NCBI RefSeq assembly: GCF_017565645.3
Contig: NZ_CP086136.1
Span: 4,943,501-5,007,500 of the forward strand
Reading direction: 5' to 3'
Length of the DNA: 64,000 bases
Source of the DNA: Bradyrhizobium barranii subsp. barranii
GTDB taxonomy: Bacteria > Pseudomonadota > Alphaproteobacteria > Rhizobiales > Xanthobacteraceae
The position numbers and the translations under genes were made by a program. Within the stretch, counting starts at the first letter, position 1, and each line of letters starts with the position of its first letter. This document shows, piece after piece, positions 27,213-34,772 of the stretch. The notes below the pieces were generated by a model that made no database searches, was not told the DNA's origin, and worked only from the letters and a program-made list of their open reading frames with translations.

Positions 27213-28000
27213 CTATTTGAGTCCACCCCACAACGTCGTCACGATCGCATCTAGCCCATCCGTCAGCGCCGCCGGCCCCGGCTGCAAGATGATCGGCGAC
27301 TTGATCTCGACGATGCGGTCGTCGCGCACGGCGGGGATCTCGTTCCAGCAATCGCGCGCGCGGATGCGGGCAGGGACGACTTTCTTGCCGCACCAGGAGG
27401 CGAGGATCACGTCGGGCGCTGCCTCGCGCACCGCCTCCGCCGAGACGATGCGATCCTTTGCCGCTTGCCGATGTCGCAGCTCCGGAAACACATCCTCGCC
27501 GCCGGCGATCTCGATCAACTCGGACACCCAGCCGATGCCGGAGATCAACGGATCGTCCCATTCCTCGAAATAGACCTTTGGCCGCACCGAGGGCGAGGTG
27601 TTGCCGCTATCTCTGCGAGGCGCCGTTCAAGCCCGTGAGCGAGTACCTCGGCGGGCTCAGCCGCGCCGACGAGCGCGCCGAGTGTGCGGATCATCGCCAG
27701 GATTCCGGCGATGTCGCGCTGATTGAAAACATGGACGTCCACGCCCGCGCGCACGAGATCGGCGACGATGCCGGCCTGGAGGTCGGAGAAGGCCAGCACC
27801 AGATCCGGTTCCAGCGCCAGGATCTTCGGAATGTCCGCGGAGACGAAGGCCGACACCCGCGGCTTCTCCCGCCGCACCTGGGGAGGGCGGACGGCGTAGC
27901 CGGAGACACCGACGATGCGGTCCTGCTCGCCGAGCAGGTACAGCGTTTCGACCGTCTCTTCGGTCAGGCAGACGATGTGGCGGGGCGGGAAGTGGCGCAT
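27213..28000 (-). pseudogene. BtuF-like substrate-binding protein with a one-base frameshift
   Basis: The ATG at 28000 opens a helical-backbone (class III) metal-chelate binding domain: HIVCLTEETVETLYLLGEQDRIVGVSGYAVRPP, ILALEPDLVLAFSDLQAGIVADLVRAGVDVHVFNQRDIAGIL. Near 27597 the frame breaks. The rest, RPKVYFEEWDDPLISGIGWVSELIEIAGGEDVFPEL to TTLWGGLK, continues in another frame to 27213. Adding one base gives 263 codons, the family size. The lesion is in ACACCTCGCCCTCGG. No signal peptide is seen and no permease or ATPase gene adjoins it. It resembles the cytosolic-looking cobalamin-binding proteins found as orphans in many proteobacteria. It is divergent from the thioesterase gene. Confidence 0.82.
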
Positions 28001-28119
28001 GGGAAGAGCATATGCGCAAATGCCGTCGCCGATGTCAGCAGGGCCATTACCTCGGACGTCATTGCTTTGCCGCGCGAAGCAATTCACGCTGAGACAACAA
28101 TGAATTGGGAGGAGATCCG

Positions 28120-28521
28120 ATGACGCCGCTCGAGAAACTTAAAGCGATGAAGATGCCGTTTGCCGAGCTCAAGGGCGTCGAATTCGTCGAGGCCGAGAAG
28201 GACCGCGTGGTGGCACGGATGACGGTCAGGCCCGACCTCTGCACGCTCCACCACACCATCCACGGCGGCGCGGTGATGGCGCTCGCCGATTCCGTCGGTG
28301 CAGCCGCGACCGTGATCAATCTGCCGGAGGATGCCAAGGGCACCACGACGCTTGAGAGCAAGACCAACTTCATCGGCGGGGCGAAGGAGGGAACCACGGT
28401 TATCGCCACGGCTACACCGGTCCATCGGGGACGGCGGACCCAGGTCTGGAGCACCCGGCTGGAGACCGAGGACGGCAAGCTGGTTGCCGTGGTGACCCAG
28501 ACTCAGCTGGTCCTCTTATGA
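28120..28521 (+). CDS. PaaI-family hotdog thioesterase
   Basis: The ATG at 28120 follows GGGAGGAG and gives 133 residues. The hotdog fold is seen in TVRPDLCTLHHTIHGGAVMALADSVGAAATV, where HGG and the following Asp correspond to the acyl-CoA thioesterase active site, and in TLESKTNFIGGAKEGTTVIATATPVHRGRRTQVWSTRLETEDGKLVAVVTQTQLVL. It should hydrolyse an aromatic or medium-chain acyl-CoA. There is no pathway neighbour. It is divergent from the broken BtuF-like gene over 119 bases. Confidence 0.87.
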   Translation: MTPLEKLKAMKMPFAELKGVEFVEAEKDRVVARMTVRPDLCTLHHTIHGGAVMALADSVGAAATVINLPEDAKGTTTLESKTNFIGGAKEGTTVIATATPVHRGRRTQVWSTRLETEDGKLVAVVTQTQLVLL

Positions 28522-28671
28522 CTACGGGGGCTTGATTTTATTAACGAATTGGTCGCTTTCGATGCCTGAAACTTGGGCAGGTTCCCGTCTTGAAAAATAT
28601 GCTGCGACGCACAATATTGGGGGCCTAGGGATTCGAACGCCTCCTCGAGGGACACCAAGAGGAGTTTTGAC

Positions 28672-29283
28672 GTGGTACTTGAAGACACGACCCGCACGAC
28701 GCCCGTTCCGGGCTATGTGCGGACCTTGAGCCAGCAGGAAGAATTGCCGCTTCTGCGCGATCACCTCCTGCGGCTTGATTCCGCAAGTCGGCACGACCGT
28801 TTCAACGGCTTTCTCGACGACAGCTTCATCGAGCGATACGCCGCCCGCTGCGCCGAGGACGGCACCGTGATTGTCGCCTACATCGTCGACGGCGTGGTCC
28901 GCGGTGCGGCCGAGCTGCATCCGCCGGAGGACGATTCGCTGCCCGAGGTCGCCTTCAGCGTGGAAGCCTCGGCGCGGCGCCAGAACGTCGGCACCATCTT
29001 GTTCAGCCGGCTGATCGCGGAAGCGCGCTGGAAAGGCTACAAGCGCCTGCGCATCACCACCGGCGCCGAGAATCACGCCATGCGGGCGCTCGCCAGGAAG
29101 TTCGGGGCGAATCTGCAATTCCGTCATGGCGAATCGACCGGCACGATCGATCTCGCCAAGACGCCCGAGGCCGAGCTCGCTGAACTCGCGGCCTCGCCCT
29201 TCACGGCTGGCCGCGCGCTTCTCAGCTTCAACTCGACCTGCTGGAAGATCATCTCCAGCATGTACGGCAATCGCGCCGCCTAA
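28672..29283 (+). CDS. GNAT-family N-acetyltransferase
   Basis: A GTG start at 28672 with the ribosome site AGAGGAG gives 203 residues. The acetyl-CoA binding motif A appears as VAFSVEASARRQNVGTILFSRLIAEARWKGYKRLRI (the Q/RxxGxG/A-like loop is RRQNVGT). Strand beta4 is preceded by GTVIVAYIVDGVVRGAAEL, and the C-terminal region has AENHAMRALARKFGANLQF. The acceptor substrate is unknown. The N-terminal 45 residues (LRDHLLRLDSASRHDRFNGFLDD) resemble those of Pat-like GNAT proteins. A strong terminator follows the stop. Confidence 0.83.
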   Translation: MVLEDTTRTTPVPGYVRTLSQQEELPLLRDHLLRLDSASRHDRFNGFLDDSFIERYAARCAEDGTVIVAYIVDGVVRGAAELHPPEDDSLPEVAFSVEASARRQNVGTILFSRLIAEARWKGYKRLRITTGAENHAMRALARKFGANLQFRHGESTGTIDLAKTPEAELAELAASPFTAGRALLSFNSTCWKIISSMYGNRAA

Positions 29284-29306
29284 ATCCAAAAGCGGGCTGG
29301 AATCAA

Positions 29307-29335
29307 AAAGCGGACCGGCAAGACCGGTCCGCTTT
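29307..29335 (+). terminator. intrinsic terminator of the GNAT gene
   Basis: A perfect 12-bp stem AAAGCGGACCGG / CCGGTCCGCTTT with a five-base CAAGA loop begins 23 bases after the GNAT stop. It is A-rich before and T-containing after, so it could work in both directions. Confidence 0.85.
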
Positions 29336-29361
29336 CGTATTGGGGATAGGAAATTGAGCGC

Positions 29362-29667
29362 TCAGGTACCGGTGCGCTTGTCGTTGCCGAAGCGGCGGAC
29401 GACACGGCGTTCGACCACCACCGAGCGCTGCGCACCCTGTTCGCCTGCGATCACGCGCGTGGCGGTGATGCGGCCGTTGGTGCGGGCCTGCTTCTTCACC
29501 TCGGCCTGCACGATTTCGAGCGGCATCCCCATCAGCGCTGCCGCGATCTCGGCCTGCTGCTCATGATCATCGGTGATGCCGACGGCGGCGAAGATCGCCT
29601 CGTCCAGGGTCGGCGGATCGTGGCGCACGCGCCGCGTGCCATATTTGGTGTTCCAGTCTGCGCTCAT
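29362..29667 (-). CDS. conserved hypothetical protein, 101 residues
   Basis: The ATG at 29667 gives a hydrophilic protein starting MSADWNTKYGTRRVRHDPPT. It has an alpha-helical middle (LDEAIFAAVGITDDHEQQAEIAAALMGMPLEIVQAEVKK) and a basic C-terminus (VVVERRVVRRFGNDKRTGT). The central DEAIxAAxGxTDDxxQQxEIAAxLMGxP pattern suggests a small helical domain conserved in rhizobia, but I cannot assign a function. There is no signal peptide. It converges with the GNAT gene across the terminator at 29307. Confidence 0.72.
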   Translation of the reverse strand: MSADWNTKYGTRRVRHDPPTLDEAIFAAVGITDDHEQQAEIAAALMGMPLEIVQAEVKKQARTNGRITATRVIAGEQGAQRSVVVERRVVRRFGNDKRTGT

Positions 29668-29752
29668 AACGGCCTCGGTTTGATGCCGGGATACCTAGTG
29701 CCGGAGATGTTGCATTGCAATATGAATTTGGTGTGGCATCACAGCTATGCGC

Positions 29753-30052
29753 TCACAGCTTTTCGAGCCTGTCGGCCTCATAGAGGTCGAGCGTGGTCGG
29801 CCCCGTGGCCAGCGAGCGCAAGGTGCGCACGAACTCGCCGGATGCAGGTACCGCAAAGTGAGCGACGAGCGCGGCGCGGTCGGCCCATTGCTCGAAGAAC
29901 ACCAGCCTGAGCGGGTTCTCGCAGTCGACGTGCACTGCATGTGAGATGCAGCCGGGCTCCTGTCGTGACCGATGAACATGCTCGAGGCTCAGGCGGCGTG
30001 CCTCCTCGAACGTCTCGGTGCGGACCGTTACGCTGCCAGTCACAACGATCAT
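29753..30052 (-). CDS. antibiotic biosynthesis monooxygenase (ABM/YgiN-type) domain protein
   Basis: The 99-residue protein is a single dimeric ferredoxin-like ABM domain: MIVVTGSVTVRTETFEEARRLSLEHVHRSRQEPGCISHAVHVD, then LRLVFFEQWADRAALVAHFAVP with the typical F.EQW.D..AL..H signature, and LYEADRLEKL. Members act as cofactor-free quinol monooxygenases or heme/polyketide oxygenases; the substrate is unknown. It lies 25 bases downstream of the DUF2161 gene on the same strand, possibly co-transcribed. Confidence 0.85.
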   Translation of the reverse strand: MIVVTGSVTVRTETFEEARRLSLEHVHRSRQEPGCISHAVHVDCENPLRLVFFEQWADRAALVAHFAVPASGEFVRTLRSLATGPTTLDLYEADRLEKL

Positions 30053-30077
30053 GCGATGTCTCCCGACGTGATTTCCG

Positions 30078-30764
30078 CTAGGGGGGCGATGCCTCGCGGG
30101 GCGCTTCTTTCATCGGTGCCTGCGGCCAGCGTTTCAGCGCCGCGTGTCCGGCCTCGGTGAGCCCGTAGATTCCCCGGTCCGCACGTTCGAACCAGCCATA
30201 CACATTGTTCAGCAAGATCTTGCCGGCATCGGGACAGCGCTTGCGCAATTCGCGCACCTTTCGTGGCCCACCGACGAGTTCCGACGCACAGGCCAGCGCC
30301 TGCTGGCGATAGGCCGTCATGATCGGTGCGCGGGTGCTGCCGCCGAGCACGGGATCGCCCTGGCGGCGCTGATGCTCGGCGACGAGGCGCGAACGGACCT
30401 TCGGCTCGCGGCGCGGCGCTGCCGTCGGCGGCTTCACCAGCACCTCGACCTGGCCGCGGTCAGTGACCCCAAGCATACCGAAGCCGAGGCGGCGGCAGAG
30501 GTTGCGATAACGCGCATCGCTCTCGCGTCCCTTGCCGCGGATCGACATTTTTGCGGCGATCCAGACCTCATCGGCTGCCGATGCACGATCGACCGCCTGG
30601 AGGATCAACTCGAGATTGAAGGCGAGCTTCAGCTCGCCAATCACCACGACAGGCGGATCACCGGCGCTGAAGCCCACGAGATCGCAGCCGCCGATCTCGC
30701 CCTTGACCGTGAAGCCGAGCTCTTCGAGGAAGCGTTTGACGGGTAGATAAAGCGCGGTTTCCAA
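30078..30764 (-). CDS. DUF2161 protein with PD-(D/E)XK nuclease-like fold
   Basis: A TTG start at 30764 gives 228 residues. The N-terminal half carries a PD-(D/E)XK-like core: LYLPVKRFLEELGFTVKGEIGGCDLVGF followed by VVVIGELKLAFNLELILQAVDR, where the Asp of GGCDLVG and the ExK of GELKL match the metal-binding pattern. The rest is basic, ending in a winged-helix-like segment (GKILLNNVYGWFERADRGIYGLTEAGHAALKRWP). The family is annotated as putative PDDEXK-type phosphodiesterase with unknown substrate. No restriction or repair partner adjoins it. Confidence 0.8.
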   Translation of the reverse strand: METALYLPVKRFLEELGFTVKGEIGGCDLVGFSAGDPPVVVIGELKLAFNLELILQAVDRASAADEVWIAAKMSIRGKGRESDARYRNLCRRLGFGMLGVTDRGQVEVLVKPPTAAPRREPKVRSRLVAEHQRRQGDPVLGGSTRAPIMTAYRQQALACASELVGGPRKVRELRKRCPDAGKILLNNVYGWFERADRGIYGLTEAGHAALKRWPQAPMKEAPREASPP

Positions 30765-30907
30765 GGAAAGCGTCCGGGTCTTGCGTTCCGATCCGAGAAT
30801 CAGTTGCGGCCAGTTTAGCCCGGAACGCAGTTGTGGCTCTGCGCCATTTGATCGGGAACCGACGGTGCGGTTATCCTGCGACCGGGACAGTCGGGCGCTT
30901 TACGAAG

Positions 30908-31255
30908 ATGACAATCAGGAATGGCCTCTATCACATTCGCATCGAGATGCTGGATGCCGTCCAGGGCGGCAACCAGGGCGTCATGGTCCTGCGCGACGGC
31001 ACCATGCGAGGCGGCGATTCATTCTTCTTCGCCTATGGCAGCTACACCTCGGCCGACGGCAAGTGGAAGGGCGAGCTGACCAACGAGGAACACTCGCCCT
31101 CGTTCGACGAGCGCCCGGTGTGGGGCCGCAAGGTCGTGACCATCGGCTTCAGCGGCACCTACACCGGCGAGACCGCCTACGGCGAAGGCATTGCGCTCGC
31201 CGGCAAGCAGAGCATCCGCTTCAAAGGAAATCTGCGGCTATTGGTGCCGGACTAA
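30908..31255 (+). CDS. GrlR-like domain protein (single domain)
   Basis: The ATG at 30908 gives 115 residues forming one GrlR-like beta domain: NGLYHIRIEMLDAVQGGNQGVMVLRDGTMRGGDSFFFAYGSYTSADGKWKGELTNEEHSPSFDERPVWGRK, then IGFSGTYTGE and IALAGKQSIRFKG. GrlR in enteropathogenic E. coli represses type III secretion by binding the activator GrlA. No GrlA or secretion gene is here, so only the fold is inferred. Two longer paralogs at 36006 and 43206 share the same C-terminal half. The stop overlaps the convergent SDR gene by four bases. No good ribosome site precedes the ATG. Confidence 0.78.
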   Translation: MTIRNGLYHIRIEMLDAVQGGNQGVMVLRDGTMRGGDSFFFAYGSYTSADGKWKGELTNEEHSPSFDERPVWGRKVVTIGFSGTYTGETAYGEGIALAGKQSIRFKGNLRLLVPD

Positions 31256-31932
31256 ACCCGGCCGCTCACCGGGATCAGCGCGCCGGTGACGCCGCTCGCG
31301 GCATCGCTGGTGAGGAAGAGGATCACCTCGGCGAGTTCCTGCGGTGTCACCCATTTGGAGAAATCCGCTTTCGGCATGTCGGCGCGGTTGGCCTTGGTGT
31401 CGATGATCGACGGCAGCACCGCGTTCACGGTCACCTTGCCCTTCCACTCGTTGGCAAGCGCCTCGGTGAGGCGATGCACGCCGGCTTTCGACGCCGCATA
31501 GGGGCCCATGCCGGAACCTGCCTGAAGCGCGCCAATGGCGCCGATATTGACGATGCGGCCAGCCCCGGACGCGGCGAGATGCGGCAGCGCCGCGTGCGAG
31601 GTGTTGAGGGCCGTCAGCACGTTGAGCGCATGCATGCGCTGCCACGTCTTGATGTCGCCGTCGCCCACGGTCTCGAACGCGAAGCCGCCGGCGATGTTGA
31701 TCAGCGCATCCAGCCTGCCGAAGTGCTTTGCCGCCGCCTCGACCGCCGTCTTCGCTTGTGCTGGGTCGGACAGATCAACGCCGCCGATCTCGATGCGTTC
31801 GGGCGTTGCCGACATCTGCGAGGGCGCGTGATCGATGCCGGCCACGCGCGCGCCGCGCGCCAACGCCGTCTCCGCGACAACCTTGCCAAGGGCGCCGAGC
31901 GCGCCCGTCACGACAATGACTTTTCCCTGCAC
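31252..31932 (-). CDS. short-chain dehydrogenase/reductase
   Basis: The GTG at 31932 has GGAG six bases upstream and gives 226 residues; a TTG ten codons earlier is the alternative. The Rossmann motif is VIVVTGALGALGKVVAETAL (a TGxxxxxG variant) with ARVAGIDH after beta2 suggesting NAD preference. NIAGGFAF replaces the NNAG motif. The catalytic Ser-Tyr-Lys is Ser/Gly-shifted: NIGAIGALQAGSGMGPYAASKAG keeps YxxxK but the usual catalytic serine position reads Ala-Ile. The C-terminal end GALIPVSGRV is shortened. The substrate is unknown. It is divergent from the SGNH hydrolase gene. Confidence 0.85.
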   Translation of the reverse strand: MQGKVIVVTGALGALGKVVAETALARGARVAGIDHAPSQMSATPERIEIGGVDLSDPAQAKTAVEAAAKHFGRLDALINIAGGFAFETVGDGDIKTWQRMHALNVLTALNTSHAALPHLAASGAGRIVNIGAIGALQAGSGMGPYAASKAGVHRLTEALANEWKGKVTVNAVLPSIIDTKANRADMPKADFSKWVTPQELAEVILFLTSDAASGVTGALIPVSGRV

Positions 31933-32050
31933 GGCGCTCTCCGTCGTTTCAATTCGCGCCAACTATTGCGCGCGGTGAATTGGGTTGCAATGGCGGCGGC
32001 TTCCAAATTGGGCTATAAATGCAACTTTAGATGGTTGAGGAGGTTGTTTC

Positions 32051-32794
32051 ATGTCTGACAATTTGCCGACCCTCGAGTTTCCCGCTGCGATCGTTGATCT
32101 GCAGTTCCCACTGGAGAATTTCAGGAAGGCATTGGGCGGAAAGGGGCCCGTGCGCATCGTGGCGATGGGGTCGTCCTCGACGGCCGGACTCGGCAACGTC
32201 GTTGCATATCCCGCGCGGCTCGAGCTGTATTTGAGAAAACACTATCAAGATGATGACCTCCATAGAGACATCCGGATCGACGTGTTCAACCGCGGCAAGG
32301 GCGGTGAAGATGCGCCACAGGAAGTGGATCGGTTCAACGACGATATCTTTGCCGACAGTCCTTCCCTGGTGCTCTGGCAAGTCGGGACCAACGCTGTGTT
32401 TCGCAAGGAGCAATTCAACTTCGCTGAAGTGGTTGGGAAGATCGCCGAGGGATTGAAGCTCCTGGGCGGTCACCCGGCCATGGACGTCATTCTGATCGAC
32501 CCGCAATACGTGACAGCCATGATCGAGGACAATGCCGAGCTTTCGGAGAAGATGGTTTCGGCAATCCGGACCGCGGCGAAAGACGCCAAGGTCAATTTGT
32601 TCCGGCGCTGGGCGCTGATGCGGCATTGGCACGCGTACAACAACGCAACGTTCGAGCAGCTGCTCGCGCCTGACGATGAGTTGAAGCTGCATCAGAGCGA
32701 CTGGAGCACGATGCATGTTGCGCGCGCTCTTCGTTCGGCGATCCTAACGAAGGCCGGCGTGACACAAAGATGCCCGTGTCTGATTACGACTTGA
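32051..32794 (+). CDS. SGNH/GDSL-fold hydrolase
   Basis: The ATG at 32051 follows GAGGAGG and gives 247 residues. The SGNH blocks are present: block I is VAMGSSSTAGLG (Ser in place of the Asp of GDS), block II is NRGKGGED, block III is LWQVGTNAV, and block V is DWSTMH with the Asp-x-x-His pair spaced as D-W-S-T-M-H. It lacks a signal peptide. The family contains esterases and acetyl-xylan or lipid hydrolases; the substrate is unknown. It overlaps the convergent phosphatase gene by 11 bases at its 3' end. Confidence 0.82.
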   Translation: MSDNLPTLEFPAAIVDLQFPLENFRKALGGKGPVRIVAMGSSSTAGLGNVVAYPARLELYLRKHYQDDDLHRDIRIDVFNRGKGGEDAPQEVDRFNDDIFADSPSLVLWQVGTNAVFRKEQFNFAEVVGKIAEGLKLLGGHPAMDVILIDPQYVTAMIEDNAELSEKMVSAIRTAAKDAKVNLFRRWALMRHWHAYNNATFEQLLAPDDELKLHQSDWSTMHVARALRSAILTKAGVTQRCPCLITT

Positions 32795-33532
32795 GATAAC
32801 GCTCTTTCAGCGCGGTCCGCTCGGCCGTGCCCAGCTTGAGCCCGTCGCGCAAATAGGTCTCGAGATCGCCGTACTCCCTGCCGACGGCTTCGAACGCAGC
32901 GGCAAGATACGAGGGCTCGACGCTGCCAATGGCGTTGCGCACGTCCGCCGGCAGGTCGATGGCGGCCGTCGCGTCGCGCCTATAGTGCTGGTTGGTCAAC
33001 AGGTAGTCCTCGGCAATGACCTCGTCGGTCACGCCGAGCGTATGCAGGATCAGCGCGCTCGCAAAGCCGGTGCGGTCCTTGCCGGCGGTGCAGTGGATCA
33101 CCAGCGGCGCGCGGTCTTCCAGGAGATGGCCGAACAGCATGCGAAAACTGTGCGTGTTGTGGCGGACATAATTGCGGTAGGACTCCCGCATGAGCTCGAG
33201 CGCGACCGGCGCGGTGAGCCTGCCCTCAGCAAGCTCGGCGCGCAGCGCAGCGCGGCGACGACCGTCGGCTCGATCGGCAGCGAATGCACGGTGATCTCGT
33301 TCACGACGCAGACGCCGGCCGCGCGCTCCTCGACGCCGCGAAAATCGAAGGCGCTGCGCACGCCCAGCGTGCGGACGATCTCGACGTCGGCGGCCGTGAG
33401 CTGGCCGAGATGGTTGGAGCGGAAGATGTGGCGCCAGCGCGTGGTGCGGCCATCCGAAGTCGGATAGCCGCCGAGGTCGCGAAAATTGCTGGCGCCTTGC
33501 AGGGCGAGGTGGCGGGCAGGGGAATCTGGCAT
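32784..33532 (-). pseudogene. tyrosine protein phosphatase (PtpA/Y_phosphatase3 type) with a frameshift
   Basis: The ATG at 33532 starts HLALQGASNFRDLGGYPTSDGRTTRWRHIFRSNHLGQLTAADVEIVRTLGVRSAFDFRGVEER, the N-terminal signature of Tyr_phosphatase 3. Near 33240 the frame is lost. From 33235 downward a second frame reads AELAEGRLTAPVALELMRESYRNYVRHN, then the P-loop IHCTAGKDRTGFASALIL, to the stop at 32784. One added base makes 250 codons. The break is in CGCTGCGCTGCGCGCCG, a tandem GCGCT run prone to slippage or miscalling. If repaired, it would dephosphorylate tyrosine-phosphorylated proteins or phosphoinositides. Confidence 0.87.
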
Positions 33533-33595
33533 GAGATCAACTTGGGTTTCCACTGGACGCACTGCGGCGTCCTTGAGTGCATTCAGGGGGCAATC

Positions 33596-33922
33596 ATGGG
33601 TCGGCACAAGGCCATTGTTTTGGCGATCACCATGCTGTCGGGCGGAATTTTCGGTGTGCGGCAGGCTGATGCGCAGACGTTCCGGACCTATCGCTGCGCC
33701 GATGGTACGCAGTTCATCGTGGGATTTTATGACGATGACAAACGCGCCTTCCTCCAGATCGACGGCGAACCTGTCACGTTGAAGAAGCGGCTGGCGCTTT
33801 CTGGCACCCGCTATTCGGGGGCAGGGATCACACTGAGGATCGGCAAGACCGGAGCGACCACGGTCCAGCATCTGAAGCGGCCGGTCACTTCCTGCACGGT
33901 GATCGAAAAGCCCGCGCTGTAG
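33596..33922 (+). CDS. MliC-type (C-type lysozyme inhibitor) exported protein
   Basis: The ATG at 33596 follows AGGGGG and gives 108 residues. A signal peptide ends near FGVRQADAQ. The mature part shows the MliC domain: YRCADGTQFIVGFYDDDKRAFLQIDGEPVTLKKRLALSGTRYSGAGITLRI and a final Cys in RPVTSCTV, which pairs with the first. MliC/PliC proteins in the periplasm inhibit c-type lysozymes. Here the family is recognised by pattern only. The absence of a lipobox Cys suggests a soluble form. A hairpin terminator follows. Confidence 0.8.
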   Translation: MGRHKAIVLAITMLSGGIFGVRQADAQTFRTYRCADGTQFIVGFYDDDKRAFLQIDGEPVTLKKRLALSGTRYSGAGITLRIGKTGATTVQHLKRPVTSCTVIEKPAL

Positions 33923-33942
33923 CCGGGAGTCCAGCAGGAATC

Positions 33943-33978
33943 GAAAAGGGCCGAAACCTCGTTGTTTCGACCCTTTTT
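33943..33978 (+). terminator. intrinsic terminator after the MliC-type gene
   Basis: The stem GAAAAGGG.CGAAAC pairs with GTTTCG.CCCTTTTTC with one mismatch and a short CTCGTT-like loop. It begins 20 bases after the stop and ends in a T run. Confidence 0.8.
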
Positions 33979-34033
33979 CAAACTTCCGTCGGACGCTTGC
34001 GCGAGCGGGGCGGTATCATACCAAACACAAACA

Positions 34034-34237
34034 TTAGCGTTCCCATTTGGGCTTTGCTTCGTCGACCGCATCCTGGTGGTACCAACTGTCGCTGCAGATC
34101 GAGACGTTCGCGGGAAGCGAAGCATGATCGGCGGGAAGGCGGGTGTCGCCATAGCGGCGTCCGGCGAGAGCCGCGCGGCCCCCGACAGGGAATTGGTAGA
34201 TCGTTGCAGATCCGTGATTCAAACCATTATTCATCAT
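34034..34237 (-). CDS. DUF2735-type small protein
   Basis: The 67-residue frame starts MMNNGLNHGSATIYQFPVGGRAALAGRRYGD. The ATIYQFPxGGR phrase is the core of DUF2735, a short rhizobial family without known function. The end is charged (VDEAKPKWER). There is no signal peptide. It is convergent to the MliC-type gene, whose hairpin lies between the two. Confidence 0.72.
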   Translation of the reverse strand: MMNNGLNHGSATIYQFPVGGRAALAGRRYGDTRLPADHASLPANVSICSDSWYHQDAVDEAKPKWER

Positions 34238-34672
34238 TGCGATTGCTCCTGGGTCGAAACGCCTTGGCCTCCATGGTGCGCCCGACTCGTTCGATTGTGG
34301 TTACTGGATTCTCCATATCGGCCGCGCATCCCGAATTGGAAAGTGCTGAAAAGGAAATCAGTTGCTGCCCAATCTGTAGGCAGGTGACCCTCTGCACCCC
34401 CTAAGGCACCGTGTCGGTGGCTAACGCCTGGGCCATTCCAAAGGTTGCTAGGCAGGGCGCGGGACTTTGCGAAAGTTGCTGGACGTTGATGCGCGTTTCA
34501 TCGGCAACCTCCGGCAACGGTGCATCTGCTCCAGAATCAGGCGTTTTCCGCGGGATTTTTGCGGTGCAGCTTCACGCGAAGGTGCGCGGCTATGACGCAC
34601 GCCGCCGGGGACGGTTTGCCGTCGGCGGGCCGATCCCGGCGGCGGTGGAAAACCTCCCGCGCTGCGGCCTTT
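34238..34672. other. non-coding region upstream of glnII
   Basis: No convincing gene is seen in these 435 bases. Two GGTGCA half-site-like words at 34515 and 34563 lie 110-160 bases before the -24/-12 promoter, where NtrC-type enhancer sites would be expected. They do not form a clear full palindrome, so no site is called. Confidence 0.35.
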
Positions 34673-34687
34673 TGGCACGCAAAATGC
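34673..34687 (+). promoter_or_regulatory. sigma-54 -24/-12 promoter of glnII
   Basis: TGGCACGCAAAATGC matches the -24/-12 consensus TGGCACG-N4-TTGC with the invariant GG and GC ten bases apart; one T is A. It lies 85 bases before the glnII ATG, giving a leader of about 75 bases. Known Bradyrhizobium glnII is driven by RpoN with NtrC. Confidence 0.88.
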
Positions 34688-34772
34688 TTGTAGAGGGTCG
34701 GCCGATGATGGCCGGGTACAAACGTGCGGGGGCTCTCAACCCCACCTTTCGCATCATCTACAGAGAGGCTCA

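Noticed and set aside
28001..28119. Cobalamin riboswitch before the BtuF-like gene
   Set aside because: The gap is too short for the roughly 200-base element and I see no conserved B12-box-like word.
28630..28671. tRNA-like GGATTCGAACGCC word before the GNAT gene
   Set aside because: Only a T-arm-like word is present. No acceptor, D or anticodon stems can be folded around it.
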